From assembly GCA_964620915.1 (NCBI GenBank), contig CAZUKP010000046.1, forward strand, positions 1-24,526: a DNA stretch of 24,526 nt. Direction: 5' to 3'. This stretch comes from Hyphomicrobium_A sp964620915. GTDB taxonomy: Bacteria; Pseudomonadota; Alphaproteobacteria; Rhizobiales; Hyphomicrobiaceae. Positions 16,357 to 24,526 of the stretch are shown here, in pieces. The notes beneath the pieces are model-generated. The model was not told the origin of the DNA. It saw nothing but the letters and a program-made list of their open reading frames with translations, and did not search any database. A program made the translations under genes and the position numbers. Numbering within the stretch: position 1 is the stretch's first letter; each line of letters begins with the position of its first letter.

Positions 16357-17793
16357 GTGAGTTTGGCGAAACATGAAGGACTAGCGCGGCCTCGTCGTGT
16401 CGGTGCGCTTACCAGCGTTGTTCTCGCCCTGGTCTTGGCGGCTCCGCAAAGCGTGATCGCACAGGCGCCGCAGTCGCCAGACACGGCCAAGAAGGAGCTC
16501 GAAAACCGCCGCAACGAGCTGGAAAGCGTCCAGGAGCGCACCAAGACCCTCGAGTCCGACGTCGATTCCATCGCGAAGGAACGCGAACGTCTCAACGCCA
16601 AGCTGGTTTCCACGGCCGACCTTATCAAGAGAAGCGAGGCAGAGCTCACTGCGATCGAGACGCGCTTAGAGGATCTCAAGAGCCAGGAGCGTGGACTTCG
16701 CGCCACGTTAAGCCTGCGCCACGGCGAGATTTCAAAGCTTCTGTCCGCGCTTCAACGCATGGGGCGAAATCCTCCACCCGCCTTGATCACCCAGCGCGAG
16801 GACGCACTCAAAATGGTGCGCAGCGCGATGATGCTCGCCGCTGCATTTCCGGATTTGAAGAACCAGGCACTTGCATTGAGCGGGCGGCTCACCGAACTCG
16901 TGCGTGTGATGAACGAGATCGAAACGCAGCGAACGGAACTCAAGACCGAGATGGTGCGGTTAACGGACGCGCGCACGCGACTTTCAGGTCTCATGGAGGA
17001 GAAAAAGGTTTCACTTGAACAGCGCCAGTCCGAACTCAAGCGGATGCGTCGCGCTGCGGCCGATATTTCTGAAAGCGTTACCGATCTAAATGAGTTGATC
17101 GCCAAGCTCGACACGGCCGTGAAAAAGAATACCGGTCTTGGGGCCTACGACAAGGAAACCAACCGGCAAACCGCCGCGGCCGATAAGTCATCTCCGAGTG
17201 CAACGGATGCAGAGGTGGCAATAAATCCGGCCGACAAGGCTGAAGGCTCGGTCAAGGTCGCGGCCCTGCCGATTCCCCCCAAACCTCCAGGCGTTGTCGA
17301 GCTTGCGCCCGGTGCAGGCCTGATGCCGGGCAGTCCAGGGCGCATTAAGCCTGCCATTCCGTTCGCCATGGCCAAGGCGCGCTTGCCCCTTCCCGCGCAA
17401 GGCAGCCGAGTCCTCGCATTCGGGGAAAAAACCCAATTTGGGGGTGAGTCGAAGGGAATTGTGCTCGAAACTCGCCAAGGCGCCCAGGTTACGTCACCTT
17501 GTGATGGATGGATTGTTTACGCTGGCGAGTTTCGCAGCTACGGCCAGCTCTTGATAATTAACGCAGGCGGTGGATATCATGTGTTGCTTGCGGGCTTGTC
17601 ACAGATTGACGTACAACCAGGCCAGTTTGTTCTCGCTGCAGAACCCGTCGGCACGATGAGCGGTTGGCCACAAAGGCTTGAAACCACATCTGAGAAGAGT
17701 GCTCCCGTCCTTTACGTCGAGTTTCGCAAGGATGGGAGACCAATCGACCCCGGCCCATGGTGGGCCACACGCCTTCAGAAGGTACAAGGATAA
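16357..17793 (+). CDS. envC: EnvC-type murein hydrolase activator (degenerate LytM/M23)
   Basis: A periplasmic protein of 478 residues. A signal peptide ends near 36 (VIAQA). A long coiled coil covers about 41-265, followed by a Pro/Ala-rich linker. A LytM-like domain occupies about 345-470. Zinc-binding residues of active M23 peptidases are missing: the first ligand site reads ESKGIV (364-369), the HxH site has only His408 in YHVLLAG, and the end reads LYVEFRKDG. This is the EnvC pattern, in which the domain activates cell-wall amidases at the division site instead of cutting peptidoglycan. The start is probably GTG 16357, with GGGAA upstream; nearby ATGs are out of frame. Its stop overlaps the ctpA start by one base (TAATG). 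Confidence 0.9.
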   Translation: MSLAKHEGLARPRRVGALTSVVLALVLAAPQSVIAQAPQSPDTAKKELENRRNELESVQERTKTLESDVDSIAKERERLNAKLVSTADLIKRSEAELTAIETRLEDLKSQERGLRATLSLRHGEISKLLSALQRMGRNPPPALITQREDALKMVRSAMMLAAAFPDLKNQALALSGRLTELVRVMNEIETQRTELKTEMVRLTDARTRLSGLMEEKKVSLEQRQSELKRMRRAAADISESVTDLNELIAKLDTAVKKNTGLGAYDKETNRQTAAADKSSPSATDAEVAINPADKAEGSVKVAALPIPPKPPGVVELAPGAGLMPGSPGRIKPAIPFAMAKARLPLPAQGSRVLAFGEKTQFGGESKGIVLETRQGAQVTSPCDGWIVYAGEFRSYGQLLIINAGGGYHVLLAGLSQIDVQPGQFVLAAEPVGTMSGWPQRLETTSEKSAPVLYVEFRKDGRPIDPGPWWATRLQKVQG

Positions 17794-19163
17794 TGCGCAA
17801 GACGGAATTCGCATTTTGGACGTTCCTGCTGATGACCGGACTTGCCGGCGCGACGACGCTGCTAAACGTCACGCGAACGTACTCGGCGACTTCACCCAAT
17901 TCAGAGCTTTACCGACAGCTTGACCTGTTCGGCGACGTTCTTGAGCGGGTGCGCTCCGATTATGTCGAGAAGCCTGACGATACAATGCTGATCGAATCAG
18001 CGATCAACGGCATGTTGTCGGCGCTCGATCCTCATTCCTCGTACCTTAGCCCCAAGCACTATCGCGATATGCAGGTGCAAACGCGCGGTGAATTTGGCGG
18101 CCTGGGCATCGAAGTGACCATGGAAAATGGCGTCGTGAAGGTTGTGTCCCCGATTGATGACACACCGGCGGCCAAAGCTGGATTGCAGGCCAACGACCTC
18201 ATCACCCATCTCGACAATGAACAGATCGTCGGTCTCACCCTCGAGCAGGCCGTTGAAAAGATGCGCGGTCCTGTCAACACGCCGATCACCTTGACGATCG
18301 TGCGCAAGGACGCTGAGGAACCCTTCGACGTTAAGGTCGTCCGCGACATCATTCGGATCAACGCCGTGAAGTCGCGCACTGAGGACGATGTTGCCTACGT
18401 CAAGGTGACCACGTTCAACGAGCAGACACACGCGAACCTGGTCAAGACGATCGAAAAGATGAAGAAATCGATCGGCAAGGATATCAAGGGCTACGTTATC
18501 GATCTGCGCAACAATCCTGGCGGTCTCCTCGATCAGGCGATCGCGGTTTCCGATGACTTCCTGGAGCGCGGCGCCGTGGTGCTGACCAAGGGCCGCAACA
18601 ACGAGGAAACGCAGAGAGCGCAAGCCCATACCGGCGATATCACCGATGGAAAGAAGATCGTCGTCCTAATCAATGGGGGATCGGCTTCCGCCTCCGAGAT
18701 CGTCGCGGGCGCACTCCAAGACCATAAGCGGGCAACCGTGATTGGCACGCGTTCCTTCGGCAAGGGCTCGGTGCAGACCATCATCCCGTTGGGGGCAAAC
18801 GGTGCCATCCGCCTGACAACGGCGCGCTACTACACGCCCTCAAACCGGTCCATCCAGGCGAAGGGAATCGATCCCGACATCCTCATCGAGCAGGAACTGC
18901 CTGAGGAATTGAAGAAAAAGGCCGAGGCCGCCGCCAAGGCGCGCGGCGAGGCGAGCCTGCGCGGTCATCTCAGGAACCCCGAGACAGGCGAAGAAGAGAA
19001 GGAAACCTCAGGTTCCTCCGCTTACGTGCCCCCGGAGCCCGAGAAGGATACTCAGCTTCAGTACGCACTCTCGTTCTTGCGTGGCACTGCAACGGATGCA
19101 AAGACAGCCGACACGTCTCTGGGCACCGCAACTGACGCGGACGAGGACAAGGTCAAGAACTAG
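17793..19163 (+). CDS. ctpA: carboxy-terminal processing protease, S41 family
   Basis: A periplasmic serine protease of 456 residues that trims C-termini or degrades envelope proteins. An N-terminal signal/anchor segment lies at about 6-26. The PDZ domain is at about 95-175, with carboxylate-binding GGLGIEV at 102-108. The catalytic domain has Ser299 in GGSASASE and Lys324 in SFGKGSV, the Ser-Lys dyad at the spacing expected for this family. The tail is acidic and contains the hexamer GTATDA twice (431-436 and 444-449). ATG 17793 overlaps the envC stop, so the two are coupled. The longer frame from 17757 lies within envC. EnvC-CtpA pairing is common in alphaproteobacteria. Confidence 0.96.
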   Translation: MRKTEFAFWTFLLMTGLAGATTLLNVTRTYSATSPNSELYRQLDLFGDVLERVRSDYVEKPDDTMLIESAINGMLSALDPHSSYLSPKHYRDMQVQTRGEFGGLGIEVTMENGVVKVVSPIDDTPAAKAGLQANDLITHLDNEQIVGLTLEQAVEKMRGPVNTPITLTIVRKDAEEPFDVKVVRDIIRINAVKSRTEDDVAYVKVTTFNEQTHANLVKTIEKMKKSIGKDIKGYVIDLRNNPGGLLDQAIAVSDDFLERGAVVLTKGRNNEETQRAQAHTGDITDGKKIVVLINGGSASASEIVAGALQDHKRATVIGTRSFGKGSVQTIIPLGANGAIRLTTARYYTPSNRSIQAKGIDPDILIEQELPEELKKKAEAAAKARGEASLRGHLRNPETGEEEKETSGSSAYVPPEPEKDTQLQYALSFLRGTATDAKTADTSLGTATDADEDKVKN

Positions 19164-19230
19164 AGTTCGATCGGCCGAGCTGCCGGAACTCGTTTCGGCG
19201 GCGTCACAAGTCTAGCATTGAGCAAATGAG

Positions 19231-19256
19231 ATTGGGCGCCCCAAGGGGCGCCCAAT
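19231..19256 (+). terminator. strong hairpin terminator after ctpA
   Basis: Two 12-base arms, ATTGGGCGCCCC (19231-19242) and GGGGCGCCCAAT (19245-19256), are perfect inverted complements separated by two bases, so about ten pairs can form. The following TGTTATCTT is only moderately U-rich. It lies 68 bases past the ctpA stop and probably ends the envC-ctpA transcript before rppH. Confidence 0.75.
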
Positions 19257-19328
19257 TGTTATCTTGAACTTTCCTGACCGAACCTTAGACCATCGCCGCT
19301 AGTTGCCGGTATCACCAAGAGCCACCCC

Positions 19329-19856
19329 GTGAACAAGAAGAACATTGACCCGAGCACGCTCGCCTACCGCCCCTGCGTCGGCATCATGGTCATCAATGCC
19401 GAAGGCCTCGTGTGGGCCGGCCAGCGCGCTGAGGCGCCCGGCGATTCCGAGGGGGCCGGTGCCTGGTGGCAGATGCCCCAAGGCGGGATCGACAAGGGCG
19501 AAGAGCCTGCTGCGGCTGCCCTGCGCGAACTCGAAGAAGAAACGAATATCACGAGCGCCACGATCATTGCCGAAACGCCTGGATGGCTCAGCTACGACCT
19601 GCCGCCCGACCTCGTCGGAAAGGCCTGGCGCGGCAAATATCGCGGGCAAAAACAGAAGTGGTTCGCCGCTCGCTTCACCGGTCCTGACAGCGAAATCAAC
19701 ATTACGCCTGACGAAGACCACAAGATCGAATTTGCCGCGTGGCGCTGGGTCCCGGCTTCGGAACTGGTCGACCTCGTCGTGCCGTTCAAGCAGGACGTCT
19801 ATCGCCAAGTGCTGCAGGAATTCGCACCGCTCGTGAAACCGGCAGCAACCGGCTAG
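19329..19856 (+). CDS. rppH: RNA pyrophosphohydrolase (Nudix)
   Basis: Removes pyrophosphate from the 5' end of mRNAs, which triggers RNase E decay. The 175-residue length is typical. It begins YRPCVGIMVIN, has GAWWQMPQGGID before the Nudix box (52-74), and the box keeps Glu58, Arg66-Glu67 and Glu70-Glu71, the metal ligands. The usual glycine near the end of the box is Asn73. The later KWFAARF and WRWVPASEL motifs match the RppH/IalA group. The start is GTG 19329 with a weak AAGAG ribosome site. A separate promoter is likely after the ctpA terminator but I could not identify it clearly. It is convergent with atpC. Confidence 0.94.
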   Translation: MNKKNIDPSTLAYRPCVGIMVINAEGLVWAGQRAEAPGDSEGAGAWWQMPQGGIDKGEEPAAAALRELEEETNITSATIIAETPGWLSYDLPPDLVGKAWRGKYRGQKQKWFAARFTGPDSEINITPDEDHKIEFAAWRWVPASELVDLVVPFKQDVYRQVLQEFAPLVKPAATG

Positions 19857-19907
19857 CACACCAACGGCATACCAAACCTATCTGGCTCTATGAGGGTGGT
19901 TGGCAAC

Positions 19908-20306
19908 CTACGCGGCCTGAAGTTGCAGGCGCTTGAGCTGATCGATGAGCCGTTCAGCCATCATTGTCGAATTGTCGTCCTTGGCGGCGGCAAGCTCCGC
20001 CTCGGCGTCCTTCAGCTCGGAGGCAATCGCCGCAGCATCGAGGTCCTCAACAGCGACCGCCGTCTGCGCCAGGATGATCAGGCTCTCAGGCTCGGCTTCG
20101 GCGACGCCTTTCTTTACGAAGACCCGACGACTGCCATCCGTAAGCGTGACTTCAAGAATGCCCGGCCGCAGCGTCGAAACGACAGGGGCGTGCCCTGCCA
20201 GAACGGCAAAATCACCTTCCGCGCCAGGAACGACGGCCTGCTCGGCCTCGCCGGACAGCAACAACCTCTCAGGCGTGACCAGCGCGAAGTTGAACGTTCC
20301 TGCCAT
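19908..20306 (-). CDS. atpC: F1-ATP synthase epsilon subunit
   Basis: The central-stalk epsilon subunit (132 residues) links rotor rotation to catalysis and can inhibit ATP hydrolysis through its C-terminal helices. The N-terminal beta-sandwich (about 1-85) contains the hallmark EGDFAVLAGHAPVVSTLRPG (45-64). The C-terminal part (about 88-132) forms two alanine- and charge-rich helices. GAGGA lies nine bases before the ATG. Unusually, it is separated from atpD by a small extra gene and by a 74-base spacer with two hairpins. Confidence 0.95.
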   Translation of the reverse strand: MAGTFNFALVTPERLLLSGEAEQAVVPGAEGDFAVLAGHAPVVSTLRPGILEVTLTDGSRRVFVKKGVAEAEPESLIILAQTAVAVEDLDAAAIASELKDAEAELAAAKDDNSTMMAERLIDQLKRLQLQAA

Positions 20307-20330
20307 TTTCCTGCGTCCTCAATCCCGCAT

Positions 20331-20375
20331 AGCCGCAAGAGCGGCTGCATACTCTTCACGCGCCGCGCACGGCGC
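20331..20375 (-). other. two tandem hairpins in the atpC leader
   Basis: On the minus strand GCGCCG-TGCG-CGGCGC (20375-20360) and AGCCGC-TCTT-GCGGCT (20346-20331) are both perfect 6-pair stems with 4-base loops. They occupy most of the 74-base gap between the small CxxC gene and atpC. Neither is followed by a U tract, so they are more likely to affect mRNA stability, processing or atpC translation than to terminate transcription. Confidence 0.4.
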
Positions 20376-20380
20376 AAAAA

Positions 20381-20668
20381 CTAAGCTCCGTTGTCGGCGC
20401 CGTTCTCCCCGCCGTTCACGGACCGAATATCTTCCACCGATTGCAGTTTCGTCCCGCAGAAGGGGCAAAACAACATCGGATGATCGACCATGCCGGCCTC
20501 ATCGTCGTCGAGCTCGATTAGCCCAAGCGACAGATACAGGATGCCGTCGTCGCCAACAGAAATAAGCGGCTCAAAGTCCTCACCGCTCATCGCCTCTTTC
20601 AGCTCGTCACAACAGGAGCCAAAAGCGTGAATGCCGCTTAGACCTTCGCTCGGCTCGCTTGCCGTCAT
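20381..20668 (-). CDS. small CxxC protein of unknown function inside the ATP synthase operon
   Basis: An acidic 95-residue protein that I do not recognise. It has adjacent cysteines near the N-terminus (Cys19-Cys20) and a C-terminal CPFCGTKLQ (68-76), one zinc-knuckle-like CxxC of the kind seen at one end of zinc ribbons. The cysteines could pair with each other or bind one metal. There is no membrane segment or signal peptide, so it is probably cytoplasmic. The middle is acidic with a beta-like ILYLSLGLIEL stretch (43-53). ATG 20668 has AAGGA eight bases upstream; a TTG at 20671 is also possible. It lies 41 bases after atpD, so it is surely on the atp transcript. A role with the ATP synthase is suggested only by position. 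Confidence 0.8.
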   Translation of the reverse strand: MTASEPSEGLSGIHAFGSCCDELKEAMSGEDFEPLISVGDDGILYLSLGLIELDDDEAGMVDHPMLFCPFCGTKLQSVEDIRSVNGGENGADNGA

Positions 20669-20709
20669 CAAATGAATCCTTTTACTGCCGCGCTTCTGGA
20701 AAGCGAGGC

Positions 20710-22143
20710 TTACGCCGCTTCGGCAAGCTGCTCTGCCTTAGCGATCGCTTCCTCAATCGTTCCAACCATGTAGAAGGCCTGCTCGGGCAGGTGATCGTAC
20801 TCACCCTCGCATAGGCCCGTGAAGCCCTTGATGGTGTCGGCAAGGCTAACAAGCGTACCCGGCGAGCCCGTAAACACTTCTGCGACGTGGAACGGCTGAG
20901 ATAGGAACCGTTCGATCTTTCGTGCACGCGCAACCGCGATCTTGTCGTCTTCGGAGAGTTCATCCATTCCGAGAATGGCAATGATGTCCTGCAGCGCCTT
21001 GTAGCGCTGCAAGATCTCCTGAACCCTACGGGCAACCGCATAGTGCTCTTCGCCGACAACACGCGGATCGAGCATACGCGAGGTAGAATCGAGCGGATCG
21101 ACCGCCGGATAGATGCCCTTTTCGGCAATGCCACGCGAAAGCACGGTCGTTGCATCAAGATGCGCGAACGAGGTCGCGGGCGCAGGGTCGGTCAGATCGT
21201 CGGCCGGCACATAGATCGCCTGCACGGACGTGATCGAGCCCTTCTGTGTCGTCGTGATGCGCTCTTGAAGAGTACCCATGTCGGTCGCGAGCGTGGGCTG
21301 GTATCCCACAGCGGACGGGATACGGCCCAAGAGTGCCGACACCTCTGAGCCCGCCTGCGTAAAGCGGAAGATGTTGTCGACGAAGAAGAGCACGTCCTGG
21401 CCCTGGTCGCGGAAGTACTCGGCAACCGTCAGACCGCTCAAGGCGACGCGCGCACGTGCGCCAGGCGGCTCATTCATCTGACCGTAGACGAGGGAGCACT
21501 TTGAGCCTTCTGCGCTGCCGTTGTTTTCTTTCGGGTTCACGTTGACCCCCGATTCGATCATCTCGTGGTAGAGGTCGTTGCCCTCGCGCGTACGCTCGCC
21601 GACACCGGCGAACACCGAATAGCCGCCGTGCGCCTTAGCGACGTTGTTGATCAGCTCCATGATCAGAACCGTCTTGCCAACGCCAGCACCGCCGAACAAA
21701 CCGATCTTGCCGCCCTTGGCATATGGCGCCAGCAAGTCGACGACCTTAATGCCCGTGACAAGGATCTCTGCTTCGGTGGACTGATCCTGGAAACTCGGCG
21801 CCGGCTGGTGGATGGGGCGGGTGTCCTTCGACTTGATCGGGCCGACTTCGTCGACGGGTTCGCCCACCACGTTCATGATGCGGCCGAGCGTTGCGTCCCC
21901 GACCGGCACCTCAATCGCCTGGCCCGTATCGGTAACCTTCTGGCCGCGCACGAGGCCTTCAGTGGAGTCCATGGCGATGGTGCGCACGGTGTTCTCGCCG
22001 AGATGCTGCGCGACTTCCAACACAAGGCGATTGCCCTGGTTCTCGGTCTCGAGCGCATTCAGGATCTGGGGGAGCTGGTCGTCGAACTGCACGTCGACGA
22101 CGGCGCCTGTGACCTGGCGAATGCGACCAACGTTGTTTGCCAT
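20710..22143 (-). CDS. atpD: F1-ATP synthase beta subunit
   Basis: The catalytic subunit of the F1 hexamer, 477 residues. It begins MANNVGRIRQVTGAVVDVQF, with the N-terminal barrel at about 1-80. The Walker A P-loop is GGAGVGKT (151-158). The catalytic glutamate lies in GERTREGND (182-190, Glu183). Later family motifs include ALSGLTVAEYFRD, VLFFVDNIFRF (Walker B) and the DELSEDD sequence of the DELSEED loop. ATG 22143 has GAGGA seven bases upstream. The open frame extends to 22206 into atpG and is not used. It sits 31 bases after atpG. Confidence 0.98.
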   Translation of the reverse strand: MANNVGRIRQVTGAVVDVQFDDQLPQILNALETENQGNRLVLEVAQHLGENTVRTIAMDSTEGLVRGQKVTDTGQAIEVPVGDATLGRIMNVVGEPVDEVGPIKSKDTRPIHQPAPSFQDQSTEAEILVTGIKVVDLLAPYAKGGKIGLFGGAGVGKTVLIMELINNVAKAHGGYSVFAGVGERTREGNDLYHEMIESGVNVNPKENNGSAEGSKCSLVYGQMNEPPGARARVALSGLTVAEYFRDQGQDVLFFVDNIFRFTQAGSEVSALLGRIPSAVGYQPTLATDMGTLQERITTTQKGSITSVQAIYVPADDLTDPAPATSFAHLDATTVLSRGIAEKGIYPAVDPLDSTSRMLDPRVVGEEHYAVARRVQEILQRYKALQDIIAILGMDELSEDDKIAVARARKIERFLSQPFHVAEVFTGSPGTLVSLADTIKGFTGLCEGEYDHLPEQAFYMVGTIEEAIAKAEQLAEAA

Positions 22144-22174
22144 CTTGCGTTCCTCGTACCTTGCAACTTGGTGC

Positions 22175-23059
22175 TCAAAGCGCCTCTGCGCCTGAGATGA
22201 TCTCAATGAGTTCTTTCGTGATGTTGGCCTGACGCTGGCGATTGTACTTAAGCGTCAGCTTGTCGATCATTTCACCGGCGTTGCGCGTAGCGCTGTCCAT
22301 CGCGCTCATCTGCGCGCCGAAGAATGAAGCGAGATTCTCAAGAAGCCCGCGATAAATCTGGGTCGATATGTTCAACCCGAGAATGTAGCCGAGCACTTCT
22401 TCGTCGCTGGGCTCGTACTCGTGGATTGCTTCCGCGCCAGCGGCCGCCTCAACAGTTTTCTCAGGAATTTTCGCTGGGATCAGCTGTAGCGCGGTCGGCA
22501 CTTGCGAAATAACGGACTTGAACCTGGAGAAATAGAGCGTGGCGACATCGAACTCGCCGGCATCGAACAAGGTGCGCACTTTGTTGGCGATGTCGTCGGC
22601 GTGAGCAAAGCTTATCCTACGAACCCCGCGCAGATCGACGCGATCAACGTAATACTGGCTGAATTCACGTCGCAACGCCTCGGCGCCTTTGCGGCCGACC
22701 ATCAGAAATTTGACGGTCTTGCCTTCAGCTAGCAACCGATGCGCATCGTTGCGCGCAAGTTTCGAGATGTTCGCATTGAAGCCGCCGGCAAGACCGCGCT
22801 CGCCCGTCATGACAATAAGTAAGTGGACGTCGTCTTTGCCCGTACCAACGAGAAGCGGTGACATACCCTCTTTGTCAGTGACGCGCAGGCCAAGGTTCGC
22901 CATCAACTGGTCCATGCGTTCCGCATAGGGCCGCGCGGCCATGGCGCTCTCTTGCGCCCGGCGCAGCTTCGCCGCGGCCACCATTTGCATCGCCTTGGTG
23001 ATCTTGCGGGTCGCCGTCACCGACGAGATGCGATTTCTTAAGTCCTTCAGGCTCGGCAT
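22175..23059 (-). CDS. atpG: F1-ATP synthase gamma subunit
   Basis: The rotating central shaft of F1, 294 residues, normal length. The N-terminal helix MPSLKDLRNRISSVTATRKI and the following TKAMQMVAAAKLRRAQ are diagnostic. The C-terminal helix contains MSAMDSATRNAGEMIDKL, followed by YNRQRQANITKELIEI. Between them is the Rossmann-like domain with MTGERGLAGGFN. It lies between atpA (37-base gap) and atpD, in standard F1 order. Confidence 0.97.
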   Translation of the reverse strand: MPSLKDLRNRISSVTATRKITKAMQMVAAAKLRRAQESAMAARPYAERMDQLMANLGLRVTDKEGMSPLLVGTGKDDVHLLIVMTGERGLAGGFNANISKLARNDAHRLLAEGKTVKFLMVGRKGAEALRREFSQYYVDRVDLRGVRRISFAHADDIANKVRTLFDAGEFDVATLYFSRFKSVISQVPTALQLIPAKIPEKTVEAAAGAEAIHEYEPSDEEVLGYILGLNISTQIYRGLLENLASFFGAQMSAMDSATRNAGEMIDKLTLKYNRQRQANITKELIEIISGAEAL

Positions 23060-23096
23060 GACGCGGTCATATCCTTGCTCTTGCTTGAACCGCTTG

Positions 23097-24526
<1,430 letters not shown>

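Noticed and set aside
19264..19291. TTGAAC and TAGACC 16 bases apart upstream of rppH
   Set aside because: The -10 is poor and the match could easily be chance, so it is not listed as a promoter.

Overview
The window reads as core chromosome of a GC-rich alphaproteobacterium, most likely order Hyphomicrobiales (a Hyphomicrobiaceae-type lineage fits, but this is inferred from gene content and order, with no marker sequence to settle it). Signs of this are the rpmH-rnpA-yidC-engB run followed by argB and a HAD nucleotidase, the envC-ctpA-rppH block, an etfB-etfA-hbd operon beside a PduO-type adenosyltransferase and a small HIG1-type membrane protein, and an ATP synthase operon of alphaproteobacterial type. 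Nearly all of the sequence is coding and there are no insertion sequences, phage genes or CRISPR arrays.

Layout, left to right. (1) The 5' part of a tRNA-Arg(ACG) at the left edge, minus strand. (2) A minus-strand operon: TVP38/VTT membrane protein, an FAD-dependent disulfide reductase and an orphan sensor histidine kinase (4010 down to 186). (3) A divergent spacer with a near-consensus promoter, then plus-strand rpmH, rnpA, yidC and engB (4355-7777). (4) A minus-strand gene for an unusual protein with a Clp N-terminal repeat domain, a long proline-rich linker, a beta-rich domain and a C-terminal membrane segment (9549-7810), placed between engB and argB. (5) Plus-strand argB and a HAD pyrimidine 5'-nucleotidase with a 4-base overlap (9783-11539). 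(6) A minus-strand run from 16073 to 11566: HIG1-like protein, PduO-type ATP:cob(I)alamin adenosyltransferase, rhomboid protease, then etfB-etfA-hbd, which seems to have its own promoter. (7) Plus-strand envC, ctpA, a strong hairpin, and rppH (16357-19856). (8) The minus-strand ATP synthase genes atpA (cut by the right edge), atpG, atpD and atpC, with a small unrecognised CxxC protein gene between atpD and atpC.

How the parts fit. rpmH/rnpA/yidC/engB serve ribosome and tRNA maturation and membrane protein insertion. ETF carries electrons from acyl-CoA dehydrogenases toward the quinone pool, and 3-hydroxybutyryl-CoA dehydrogenase next to it points to beta-oxidation or polyhydroxybutyrate metabolism. 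The adenosyltransferase supplies coenzyme B12, for example for acyl-CoA mutases. EnvC and CtpA are a cell-wall remodelling and periplasmic proteolysis pair. The two items most likely to repay attention are the Clp-N/proline-rich/tail-anchored protein, which appears to interrupt a normally compact locus, and the small cysteine-containing protein inside the ATP synthase operon. The TVP38-reductase-kinase operon comes next: a membrane redox module linked to a sensor with no response regulator in view.
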